Below are positions 47,155-58,084 of a stretch of DNA of 64,000 nt, piece after piece; position 1 is the stretch's first letter; the number at the start of each line of letters is the position of its first letter. Under the pieces are notes generated by a model. The model had not been told where the DNA came from. It searched no databases and saw only the letters and a program-made list of their open reading frames with translations. The DNA is from Hofstenia miamia (lineage: Eukaryota; Xenacoelomorpha; Acoela), in the NCBI GenBank assembly GCA_004352715.1, contig SCFE01000101.1, positions 1,025,148 through 1,089,147 of the forward strand. Reading direction: 5' to 3'. The position numbers and the translations under genes were made by a program.

Positions 47155-47409
47155 CTGTATATACTGGAGTCTCGCTTGTAGCTTCACTACTTAGATTTTC
47201 AAAGACGGCTTTTACCTCTATTGTGTAGTCTGTACTAGCCGTTAATAATGTAAATGTTGCATTACTTGTAACTGTTTCGAAAGTACATGATACTGAGCTT
47301 GTTTCATAAATGCATGCCTCGAAACTATCAGATGTTGACGTTTCAGTGATTTCGATGCTAATGTTCGCTTCATTTTGAGTAACAATGCTTACGGTGGGTG
47401 CCGAGGGAG
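47155..47409 (-). CDS. Exon 4: FN3-like module
   Basis: A 255-bp phase 1-1 exon (donor GTAAAA). Order of motifs: APSAPTVSI, a cysteine pair (CIYETSSVSC), LLTASTDYTIEVKAVF, and PVYTG. It is closest to exon 6, sharing TDYT in place of NYT and the ending SETPVYTG. The intron next to its donor also resembles the intron next to exon 6, so exons 4 and 6 look like a duplicated exon-plus-intron pair. Confidence 0.8.
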
Positions 47410-48162
47410 CTAAATTAACGAATTAAACCTAAAAATTTATAATGAATAAAATATTGTCCGAGTAGGGATATTGTTCACATTGCTAACCTTCAAATCCGTC
47501 TTAAGGTAAGTCAATGGTAGTAACTAAAGCCCATTAGGCTTTTAGTGATATCGTATCCAAGCTAAATCTTAAGATAAAAATTCAGGGAAAATAAAGCTCT
47601 ATAAAAATTTGAATATACTAAATATATTTCATTAGAGAACTGCGAATTATAATTTACGCGGTTTTTATTGATTATTTAAATATAATTTGATGTTGTGAAT
47701 TTGTAATTCAACACGTCAAGTGCTGGCATTATAGTGCCCGTATGCCCGTTAAGGCCGCTTATGAAATATAGCAGCTGCTTACGATTTTGAATTTTGTTTC
47801 AGTTAAACCAGGGACGTACGTATGATTTTCTGACAGTAAGTACATCTCAGTCTCTTGATCAAGTTAGTGAGAAGTGACATCCGATGAAATTTTCATAATA
47901 TTTGGAAAAATAGACCCAAAATGCATCTCACCATTCAAATTTATAATTTTTCCATTTTGCAGAAAATTTTTTATTTAACCAATCAAAGTCATTGCCTAAA
48001 ATCTGCCATGGGCGACATCCATTTGAAAATAACTGTTTCCCAAAAATTATTTATACAGAGATTTGTCTAAATATAGTCATTATGCTATTGTTTAAAACAT
48101 GGTGGAAATTCAAAAACTGTCTTTTATATACAAAAGTTGAAACACCTATTCTTACCACATAC
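47410..48162. other. Intron between exons 3 and 4
   Basis: 753 bp. No repeat or coding relic recognised. Confidence 0.6.
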
Positions 48163-48417
48163 CTGTGTAAATAGGAGTAATCGTTGTTAGATCACTTTCT
48201 AGGCTCTGGAAGATTGCCTTGACTTTTAATGTATAATCTTCACTAGGAGTTAAGAAAGACAGAGTCTTAGGACTTGTAACAGGTGAGAATGAGCAAGATC
48301 CAGAAGCTGTTTTGTATCTGCATAATTGAAAAGTATCATATGCTGATGTATTATTGACTGTGATAGAAATGCTATTGTGTGTCTGACCAGTGACACTAAG
48401 TGTTGGTGCTGAAGGAA
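48163..48417 (-). CDS. Exon 3: FN3-like module
   Basis: A 255-bp phase 1-1 exon (acceptor TTTAG, donor GTATGT). It starts P-S-A-P-T, has the cysteine pair as CRYKTASGSC, then SFLTPSEDYTLKVKAIFQ, and ends P-I-Y-T-G. Because exon 2 ends in C rather than G, the junction residue becomes Leu instead of the usual Ala. The NYT sequon of other modules is EDYT here, so that site is lost, but N-N-T-S is present near the middle. Confidence 0.78.
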
Positions 48418-48499
48418 CTAAATTATGGACATGTACATACTGTATATATATAAACATATACATATAATACAGATATACAGACCATTGAGATAAACCTAG

Positions 48500-49000
48500 A
48501 TTGGTAGTAGTATATTCTGTAAAAATATTATCAATTTTCTTTGCTTGCGATTTCTTGCAAAACGCATAATGAAATTTATGACATTGAAACTAAAACTTTG
48601 TCGCTTAATTTCAACATTCATTTATTTAAATGCTGTACTTAGATCAAGTAAGGCAATCTTTGTGGACAAAATTTGATTTAAATTTAGTTTACTCTTTTAT
48701 GCAATTGATAAAATCGCATCAGGTGTTCTGAATTTAGGTCGAAATCGAAATTGTTTAATTGATTAAAATTTAATTAATAAACTTGTACATTTCTGCAGGT
48801 AGAAGTTTTTCAAATATTTTTTTAGAAACGGTGTGTATGTTAATAGCTTCGATAGTTCGCGGGATTTAGCTGGTCTCCTTTTTATATAGAAGTGAAATAT
48901 TAGATTGGTTTAAGATAGCGATGGGAAAGTCATTATATTGATAATACATTGATTAAATGGTAGAACTATGGGTTAGAAACACTTTTGATATTCATCTTAT
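48500..49000 (-). mobile_element. Degenerate LINE reverse transcriptase fragment
   Basis: On the minus strand: KGDQLNPANYRS (the K-G-D-x4-P-x-N-Y-R-P-I-S block) at about 48870, then FRFRPKFRTPDAI (the G-F-R-x4-T-x-D-A box) and LLDLSTAFK (palm motif L-D-[LF]-S-K-A-F-D) at about 48640. In-frame stops separate the motifs, so it is an old relic. Confidence 0.65.
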
Positions 49001-49636
49001 TTGCTTATTGCAAATTCCTTTAAAAGAAAACGTAGAGGTTGTTTAAAAATTAAACTTGAAAATTTCGAAGCTTGTGGATTGACATTGAATTTCAATTTTT
49101 CAAAATTCTTGCTATTGTGAACTCAAAAACGTTTATTAATTTCCAAACATATATTATATCTCTGAATTTCGTAACGAAAAATCTGAAAAAATTGAACAAA
49201 TTTATTAATGTCCATGTCTATAATTACCTACATATTCTGTGAATCAAAATGAATTAAACACATTTGGAATATTTTTGGTTTTCAAACTATTAATAAAACC
49301 AATCTTCGTATTTGACAGTTCTAATATATATAAAACCTATATATTTGAATACTTTAGTGATCACAATCTTTGCATGCATGTAAGCTGAAAACTAAAGATA
49401 GGGAATTTGCTAACTCTAGGTGCCTTAGTAATTTTAATGAATAAAACTATACAAATCTATTGAAAAATATCCATTTCACTTTGATCTTACTTACAATCAC
49501 CTAAAGTTTATTATGCGTGAAAACACAAAAGCATCTTTGTGAACTGTGAACCGTAATTGTGACTTGATTACCGGTTGGTTTATTTATTGACGTTCTTGCA
49601 AACAAATTTCAAAAAAAATTATTTTAATTAAAAGCA

Positions 49637-49720
49637 AATTACTGTTTATAACTGGAGTAACTGTCTCCCTAATTCATTAAAATAAACTTCTAGAACTTTC
49701 GAAATTGAATTAATCAAAAG
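49637..49720 (-). pseudogene. Possible second FN3-like exon relic (3' part)
   Basis: Plus-strand bases ttactgtttataactggagt and following aactgtctccctaattcatt resemble the donor-side end of the active exons (ttacctgtatatactggagt, then gtttcactaattagtgat). On the minus strand the donor reads ACAG|TAAT: one G is missing compared with ACAG|GTAAT, so splicing would fail. The rest of the unit is too diverged to place. Confidence 0.45.
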
Positions 49721-50096
49721 GAGTCGCAAGTTGAATTACGAATATAAGGTAATGCATTGCTTTAAACGATTACATAAATTTAACCAAAAAAATGGAATTT
49801 TCTTAATAAAAGTACTTAGCAAAACTAAGGGACTAAATATACGCATTGAAAAAATTAAATAAGACAATAGAAAGTACTAAAATAAGAAAGTTATCAAAAA
49901 TATTTTTTCAAAGAGAAATTTTATTTTGAAAGTATGGATAAATGCAAATTTAAGTTTGACGAAAATCAAAACTTTTCATCTCAACAACCTGATATCAGAC
50001 AGGAACATTGTAATTAATGAATTCCTGTTATTTTAAAGCAATATGATATTTTATCATTAAATAATATGGAGACACCGCTAGATCCCAATTAGCATG

Positions 50097-51420
50097 GCAT
50101 GCACCCGGTCTAAAAATTATTTGAAACATTTTTTACTGCACAAAAGCACAAGTTTATTAATGACATACAAATTTTATCAAATAATCAAATCGAATTTCGA
50201 CGAAAATTCACCACATCTGATGTGCTTTGTCAAATTTCGAAAAAGATAAGCTAAATTTAGATCAAAATTATCTAAGTAAAGCATTTAGTTCAATGAATTT
50301 TGATATTCTAAAAGGAAAATTNGCATGCACCCGTTCTAAAAATTATTTGAAACATTTTTTTACTGCACAAAAGTACAAGTTTATTAATGACATACAAATT
50401 TTATCAAATAATCAAATCGAATTTCGACTAAAATTCACCACAACTGATGTGCTTTGTCAAATCCAGAAAATGATAAGCTAAATTTAGATGAAAATAATTT
50501 AAGTAAAGCATTTAGTTCAATGAATTTTGATATTCTAAAAGGAAAATTACGGCGACAGGGGTTAGTTTCGATGTAATAAATTTCTTCATGAGTCATCTAA
50601 GCAATCAGAATGTGCGATTACAAATCTAGGATTAAGACCAATTCTATTTGCATTATACATCAATGATATTTCAAAATTCCTGACCACTTGAGCCATTTAC
50701 CATTCACAGATGATACCTGTCTATTGTAAACAGCAAAAAAAATCAATTTTAAAACAACCAAATATTTGAAAAAATATATTGAAAATCTCGCTACTTATTT
50801 CAATAGCAATAAGTTAAAAGGCAATTTTATCAAAACCCAATTTGTCATTTTTTCATCTAACGAAAAATTTAAGATTTTAGAAAATATTAAAATTAATATT
50901 TGTAATTACGAAATTAATCACTGTAATTGTGTAAGTTATGAAGGTGTATTAATAGACAAATGATGTAAAATTTGAATGAATTTGTTTCTCAAATATTAAA
51001 AAGATGATATCTGGAGTCAAATACTTATACCTTTCATGTAGAACAAAATTACTGATTTATCTTAAGTCAATTTGATTACTGTGAATTATATTTTTTGAAT
51101 CGCACATCACAGAGGCGTTCATTACCACTAAAGACTTTTAGCAGGAACGTTAGATCTTTTAATTATGTTAACAATTATGAAGCTCGCCTTCAGCTAATCA
51201 ACCCTAATACATAGCAACATTTATTAGTTTTTAAAGCTACGGTTCTTATAATGTTGATTGCAATTACATTAGTAGTAACATTGGCTTGAGCATATGCGTG
51301 CAATTTATCCTAAAATATTGAGAATTTCTAAGCGGTCTTTGTTTGAACACTATGTGAATAGTAGTGGATTCCTTTGTTCTAAATCTACATAACTACCATT
51401 ATACTTATGATACAATTATC
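50097..51420 (+). mobile_element. LINE reverse transcriptase fragment with duplicated block
   Basis: Plus-strand motifs: YLSKAFSSMNFDILKGKL at about 50270 (usual L-S-K-A-F-D-S-V-N-H-D-I-L), then SICIIHQ (compare I-L-Y-I-N-D), LPFTDDTCLL at about 50710 (the F-x-D-D box), IENLATYFNSNKLKGNFIKT at about 50780 and YEGVLIDK at about 50940. Frames shift between motifs. A block of about 225 bp (50097-50321 and 50323-50547) is repeated around a single N at 50322, differing at about ten positions. Confidence 0.75.
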
Positions 51421-51730
51421 TCATGAATTACCAATTATGTATATTCTATTAACTATTACCAAACATTTAAACGTAGGCATCCTAATTTTCTTCTTTATAA
51501 AGCTATTTGATATATTAATTATGAAATTGTGGTTTATACAGTTGACAACCATACGTTAGTTTATACCTATTTACCAAAGTTGTGATTCTTAGATTTACCT
51601 TAGCTCTGGACCATAAATATAGATGGAGTTGAGTCGTTTCCTAAAATCTGTTTAATGCAGAACTATCTTGATTCTACAGCTTTCTTAAACTATTAGATTA
51701 ATTTAAAAATACTTAAAAGTAAAGCAATAC

Positions 51731-52012
51731 GTGTATAGACACTGGAACCAACAATATTTTGAGCAGATGGATTTTCATATGAAAATTCGATTTTGTACTC
51801 TGTACTAGGTGATAGACTTGAGAACTGATGGCTATATGTTTCGTTTTCAGATACTAATGTTCCTGCATTAGAATCAACAACAGTATTCGAAGCATCCTTT
51901 ATAGTAAAGAGTGGGTTACTAAAGGTTGCTTGAACGGAATCTAATGTGATAGTCACATCTATGGAAGCGTGAGTTCTTGTCGGGTAGCTGAAAGTTCCTT
52001 GCGAAAGGGCAT
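51731..52012 (-). CDS. Exon 2: N-terminal, divergent FN3-like module
   Basis: A 282-bp open exon with acceptor TTTAG and donor GTATTG, phase 1 on both sides. It encodes about 94 residues. The C-terminal half has the family pattern (FSSLSPSTEYKIEF, then S-S-V-Y-T), which matches the L-x-P-x-x-x-Y-x-I core of FN3 domains. It lacks the cysteine pair found in all later modules and is about 9 residues longer, so it is the most divergent unit. It follows directly from the signal exon and would be the mature N terminus. Confidence 0.65.
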
Positions 52013-55000
52013 CTAAATTGATTTTTGTAAATACGTTTTACAAGAAAGGTTTAAATTTAATACTATTTACAAACTGTTGTTACTCGATCAATTACAAAAC
52101 AAAAATAGGGAATAATTTATTTTTTGGTCTTCAGCTTTGCAGAAGCCAATTATTTTACCAGTATCACAGTTAAATAAGAAATTGATGATGTAAGCTTATA
52201 CACTTCTTCACTATTTTACAATTTTATAACTTAGTGGTGGCATTTAAATATGACTAATGAAGTTCAAATCTCCATATAAATGAATTCTAGTTATTATTTT
52301 AGCTATCAAGATAAAATTAAAGACGCAATCAGAAGCACTATTTAATATGATAAAATTGTTAACATATAAGCCAAAGAAGCTAAATGATGGGTGTTGAGTG
52401 CTCAAACTAATTGCAAAATTTAATTTGATTATGAATATTCGATGAGTGACCAAAATGTGAGTGTCACTTCATATTCTGCTCCCCGAGAAGCGAAGCGCGA
52501 CTATATAAATTATAGTTTTCGTAGAGTTCGTAGCAAATAGTGATTTCTGATGATTTGAAAGATTCAAGAAAAATGTGTGAAAACTATACAGTACTAAGGA
52601 AACAAAGATGTACGTATAAAGACAATACAAAGTATTAGATATACAATTACACGGGATGGAGTCAATTTCCAGATGCTTAATAAATTAGATCATCTCCAAA
52701 GCGAATGATTGCGACGATCCTACTCTATTAGAAAATAATCTAAGAGACTTAGTATTAAATTGAATAAGGAATTTTGTAAAAATCGTCACAAAATCAAGAT
52801 TAATTCCAAAAAAATAGTATAAACGGAGTAAAACGAAAACATTTACTACAACTTAGAGAAACAAATTTATTCATTGAAGAGCAGAAACTCTGAAAAGCAC
52901 TGTACAAATTTACAGGAGCTGCAGTATCAAAGAACGCCAGTGGATGCAATCAGCCTTGTACAAATAAGGTTCGCGAGTTAAAAAATAATCATATTCAAGA
53001 AATCAGAAGCTACCGATGTTATTGTATTTCAATTGGGAGTGAATTTTTAACTGGGACTAAAAAATACATGTGATCTACAAATTTTTGCGTGGGGTGATCG
53101 GCCGATAATTAACTTAGCACATTAGCCGTTGCCGAAGTAAATATGGATGCCGTAATCGGTGAGAAGCCTAGAAGTATCTTAGTTGTAAAAAATCTGTGTA
53201 TATTGTACATGTGCATGTATTATTAGAGTATCCCATTTCAATTTTGGAGAAAAAAATTATAGTTTGAGTTGCAGTCTAACACATTTATATTCAATTTCAA
53301 AGCCATTAAATATAAAACACAATAAAATTATTAGCATGTATTTTTTTTAAAGATTGACTATATAATTCGATTATTTAGAGGAAATCATGAGGATGTTTAG
53401 ACGTAGCCGTCTTTAGCCGAAATGGTTTTAGACTACGAAAATGTAAGTAGTCAAATTTTCTGCCAAAAAATTAACATTGATAGGCATTAGCATGAGATGA
53501 ACATTTGTTATGGAGCTGATCGTTTAAAACATCTGCTTAATATTGATTGTTGAATTTGTATAAATTCTATTTGTAAATTTGATCGATCAGTAAAATAATG
53601 ACCTGATGATTTAAAAATTAAAAAAATTAAAATCTCTTCAAGACTGAATTTTATAAACAATATCAGTTTATGGATTAGCACGCCTTTAACCCTAATTCCA
53701 CTAGGAATTTTTAAAATCTGTGATGGTTTCCTCAAAACATTTTTAAATGCTAATAACTCACGAAATGATAAATATATTTCAATTCTGAAAACACCACAAT
53801 ATGGAGAATTGTCTATTCTTTTTTCTTTTTTTCAACCTTAGATCGCGACATGACGCTGTAGCTGAATGAGACTCACATTGTTTTATTCCCATGGACCGTC
53901 TCATTATCTGAACATTGAGTACGGTAACAATTTGAATGTTTTTATATACATCGGATTTCTCATTGAAAAAAGTTTAATATTTTTATGTACTTCATGCAGA
54001 AGAATAATTCTTAGCACAAAATTTCATCATTAGATAAGTGCACACGTACCCAAAGACGTGACCATATCAAAGCCTTTCAATATTTTTAACATGTTTCGTT
54101 AAATTTGCTAAGAAATGTAGTCAAAGTGGTTTGTTACTTTAATGTAACGCTAATGCAAATTGGATAAATACCACACATAAATTTGAGGTAAGCATTCCTT
54201 CAATTTTGGCATATGATAAGGATAAGCAGAAAGCAAAAGAATGTAATATCCAATTAAAAAATACACTCTCTCTTTCTACGAGAATTGCATAAATCGAGCC
54301 AAGTTTTGGTGATTCTTAGATATTGAGTCAATATGAGTCTAAAATATTTTTAGATGATTCCTAGATTGCTGCAGGCCAACTAGTGTTTATAAAGGGAATC
54401 GGAGGCATCATTATTTGAAAGGTCAATGTATATGTTACCAACATCTTAATATATTAGAATTTCAGAAATCTCAATTAATATTCTCAGCCTGAGTTTGATT
54501 TTTAAAAAATTCATAAATTTTGAAAATTTTGCGTCTTGTGATGCTTATAAAAAGAATTTTCAAAAAAGAAAAAGTGTATTATATATTGTATATTACGTTT
54601 ATATATCTGCATTAAACCAAAAATTATAAATATGAAATTATTTAAAACTTTAATGATATAAACCAAATACTGAGCCATATCGAAAATTTATAAGACAAAA
54701 ATCATAAGAACCGATATTTGGTCTTCATAAGTTCTAAAAAATTATCACCTGAAAATAGTAATCAACATAAATAGAGTTCAAGTGGCTTGGCCAATAAAAA
54801 TCGATTATTCTGCTCAAATGAACCAAGTTGATCCTTGTATTGTTGCACTTGAAAAGTTCATTCGTACCAGATAATATAGGTTAAGGAATATTAATTAGTT
54901 GTTAATTCGATAATATTTCCAAATCAAAAGCTATTTTTGAAAATGGATGCACGTCATATATAAATTTGAATGATATGTTAAGAGAACTTTATTAAAGAGC

Positions 55001-55240
55001 TTGCAGGTGACACCGATCTATGATCAATACTTATTGATAAAATTTCTAAAAGCAAACCAAGTCAACACTAATCTTCAATATAAAAAACCTACTGTTATTA
55101 TAACAAAAAAACATTTTATTGTAATATAGAATAGGTTTCAATTTACACGACAGCATTTATAAACATATTATTTGCATTCTTAAAACGATTTCATTGTAAA
55201 CTTGATGAAAAATATTTTTACTGAAAATCAAGTTACTTAC
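52013..55240. other. First intron of the FN3-like gene
   Basis: 3.2 kb between the signal exon and exon 2. AT-rich; I found no transposon ends, coding relics or conserved exon-like segment. As a long first intron it could hold regulatory sequence, but nothing in it supports a specific call. Confidence 0.5.
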
Positions 55241-55277
55241 AGTGCAGAAGATTGAGAACAATAAATAGTGCTAACAT
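55241..55277 (-). CDS. Exon 1 of FN3-like repeat gene: signal peptide
   Basis: The ATG at 55277 opens a hydrophobic stretch (MLALFIVLNLLH) that reads as the core of a secretory signal peptide. The exon ends with one base of the next codon before a consensus donor GTAAGT, so the intron is phase 1, the same phase as every downstream exon. Joining to the exon at 52012 gives a Tyr codon and then A-L-S-Q-G, a plausible signal-peptidase region. The same frame stays open upstream of the ATG to about 55,370 but has no earlier in-frame ATG. The signal-exon role is inferred from hydrophobicity, phase and position; no promoter was identified. Confidence 0.62.
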
Positions 55278-55278
55278 G

Positions 55279-55341
55279 CTAAGATTCGTAAATCTCACTC
55301 GATTTTGTGAAGTGCCAATAACGTTTACATCTTGATTGCAT
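55279..55341 (-). promoter_or_regulatory. Possible upstream ORF before the signal exon
   Basis: An ATG at 55341 opens a 20-codon frame ending in TAG at 55279-55281, one base before the main ATG. A minimal ATG-TAA at 55325-55330 lies within it in another frame. If the 5' UTR extends this far, these would reduce initiation at the main start. The transcription start is not known. Confidence 0.3.
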
Positions 55342-55772
55342 TTGGTTTCAATTATTGCTAATTATGCCAGTTGCTTAAGGCATTGGCAATTATAACAGCG
55401 TTAGAAAATGTTTAACGTCAAGTAATTGTTTAAGTAACGCCGAAATTGGCAAATTTCGTTGTAGTAGACTATCATACAATAGTGAAGTCGAAGATCACTT
55501 AAATAAAACATTACTAAACACTATTATTCATTGCATAAATTGTTACAAATTCTTTTTATGGTAATCAATAATACGTACCACTTTTCAGAACCTATTTGCC
55601 CCCTGTAAGCTTTTCTAAATTTCATATTTTTTAACGTCCCGATATGTCTGTGCTTTCATGACTTTTACTTTTGCAACATGAGTCATATTTTGAGAAATTT
55701 TGAATTAATTTTACAACCCATTCTCTTGCTATAGAAATTTTGTAAACAATATATATATATATATATATAATA

Positions 55773-56320
55773 CCAGTCAAAGTTTGGGTGGACCATCAAA
55801 AACCAACCATTTTTATATTTTGCATCATTTTAAATCCACGAATATGCAAAAAGAAATAACGCATGTAAAAAAACAAATTTTAATGAATAAGACGATGTTC
55901 CGAAATCTTGAAAATGTATCTTTGATTCCTCGAAAAAACCACATTTAGACTTGATGACAGCTGCACAGATTCTTCGCATTATCTTAATAAGTTTCTCGAG
56001 GTATCTTTTGGAGATGTTTTTCCAGCATTCACATAGATGTTCTCAATGATGTTTTGCGCTGTTCGGTTGATTAGCTTTGACCCTGTAGTCCAGTTCATCC
56101 CACACTAACTCAATCGAATTGAGATCCAGCGACTTGGGCGGCCATGTCATTAATTTGAGATGTCCATTTCTCTCTTTCTGTTCGAAATAGTTCCTACAAA
56201 GCTTAGAAGTGTGTTCAGATCATTGTCCTGTTTTGGAACAAACTTTCGCCCAACCAACCGTAATCCAGATGGTATTGTAACATCAGTCAGTAGTTGTTGT
56301 TATTTATCGGCCAGCTCACA
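55773..56320 (-). mobile_element. Tc1-like transposon fragment
   Basis: The end reads CCAGTCAAAGTTTGGGTGGA just after a (TA)n tract, a typical Tc1-family terminus. The minus-strand frame holds HTSKLCRNYFEQKERNGHLK, then MTWPPKSLDLNSIELVWDEL (catalytic Glu in S-I-E) and the C-terminal tail, with an in-frame stop and a frameshift near the second catalytic motif (QDNDL). The other end and the N-terminal half are missing. Confidence 0.78.
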
Positions 56321-56878
56321 AGCTTTTCATGTTTACTAGTGACTAGTTGTTTTCACGTTTGTACGCATTGTATATAAGACACACCAAAGCATCTGTAAAG
56401 AGAAAATAGTTCAGTTAATTTATGTTTTCTTGTTACTAAGTTGGAATCACTGTTGCTCTGGTCAATGTTCACCTAAGCGACCTTCTGCTTTGACATTAAG
56501 CCCTATGGCATAGTTCTCTTTAGATTCAACCCAGTGATTCTACAGTATCGCATGCGTTGAAGGATGGTAAAAGTTTTGATGGTTTACAGGATGATAATTT
56601 TAGACATCAGTGTTAGGGTGGTATACGGTAACTGAGAAGAATATTTTAATTTGTGTGTTAACCTTATAAGATTCAACGTGTTTTCACGTATGTCCCAATG
56701 CATTGCAATGATATTTGTGCATTAAAAAGGATGTAAGATATAAGAATGGTTGTTTTTTGATTGTGTATCCAGTTTGTGATTAGTACTGTACGTTACAGTA
56801 AGATTGTGAAATTAGGAATTTTGGGTTAAAACCCTAAAATTTAGTGAATTTGAGAAATAGATATTTCACATACATATA

Positions 56879-57699
56879 CAGTATGTCCCATAAGTTACGA
56901 CGACTTTTTACTAATAAGTCTATGTCTATGTCAGATGTTAAGAGATGAATTTATTCCTGCTCTTCAAGCAAGACAGATATTATTATCATCACATTTCCAA
57001 CAAGATGGTGCTCCAGCACATACCGCCATAGCAACTCGTAATTTCTTAACAGATACCTTTCAGGATCGATGGGTTGGCAAATTTGGACCGATTCCTTGGC
57101 CAGCACGTAGTCCTGACCTCTCGTCCTGTGATAACGCGTTATGGGGTCTGCTAAAGCCTAGAATCGTAGCAAGAAAAGCACAAAACAAAGAAGACCTGAA
57201 AGGCGTTATTCAAGACGAATTTATGCGATTNTCATCACATTTCCAACAAGATGGTGCTCCAGCACATACCGCCATAGCAACTCGTAATTTCTTAACAGAT
57301 ACCTTTCAGGATCGATGGGTTGGCAAATTTGGACCGATTCCTTGGCCAGCACGTAGTCCTGACCTCTCGTCCTGTGATAACGTGTTATGGGGTCTGCTAA
57401 AGCCTAGAATCTTAGCAAGAAAATCACAAAACAAAGAAGACCTGAAAGGCGTTATTCAAGACGAATTTATGCGATTTCCAGTTGAAACTCTCCGAAAAAT
57501 CAATGACAGAACGTTCAGACGAATGCGATTGTGTATTGAACTAGGAGGCCTTCAAGTTGATCCTTATGATTAATTTTTTACATGTTCCTTAGAATAATTG
57601 TTAGAAATTACGTAATCGTTACAATATAATTTTGAAATATATATTTTCTTTACCTTGTTTTCTTTTTATAGAAGTTGTTGTAACTTATGGGACAGACTG
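56879..57699 (+). mobile_element. Mariner-superfamily element, internally deleted (DD41D-like)
   Basis: Ends CAGTATGTCCCATAAGTTAC (left) and CAGTCTGTCCCATAAGTTAC (right, reverse-complemented), flanked by TA. The plus-strand frame opens only 56 bp from the left end and has the second catalytic Asp in FQQDGAPAHT and a third acidic residue in SPDLSSCDNALWG, with 41 residues between them by my count, as in DD41D-type elements. The N-terminal DNA-binding domain and first Asp are missing, so it is a deletion derivative. A 245-bp block is repeated around the single N at 57231, probably an assembly duplication. Confidence 0.8.
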
Positions 57700-57821
57700 T
57701 ATCCTTCTATAGTAGCGATTCATAATATCTTCCTCTCATTCTTGTATCCACACGTATCCGACGGATTTGTGTCATAGAAGGAACTATTCTTTGCTACTAT
57801 TAAAATGTTTTTGAATGTTGN

Positions 57822-58084
57822 AAGACCTGAAAGGCGTTATTCAAGACGAATTTATGCGATTTCCAGTTGAAACTCTCCGAAAAATCAATGACAGAACGTT
57901 CAGACGAATGCGATTGTGTATTGAACTAGGAGGCCTTCAAGTTGATCCTTATGATTAATTTTTTACATGTTCCTTAGAATAATTGTTAGAAATTACGTAA
58001 TCGTTACAATAAAGTTTTGAAATATATATTTTCTTTACCTTGTTTTCTTTTTATAGAAGTCGTTGTAACTTATGGGACAGACTG
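57822..58084 (+). mobile_element. Second 3' end of the same element family
   Basis: After a single N at 57821, the last 263 bp of the element above recur nearly unchanged (from AAGACCTGAAAGGCG to GGGACAGACTG), including the transposase C terminus (GGLQVDPYD) and right terminal repeat. The flank beyond it (tatatttgctatataattt) differs from the flank beyond the first copy, so either there are two insertions or contigs have been misjoined. Confidence 0.8.

Noticed and set aside
52255-52280. tRNA-like B box (agttcaaatctcc)
   Set aside because: No matching A box at the right distance and no cloverleaf could be drawn.
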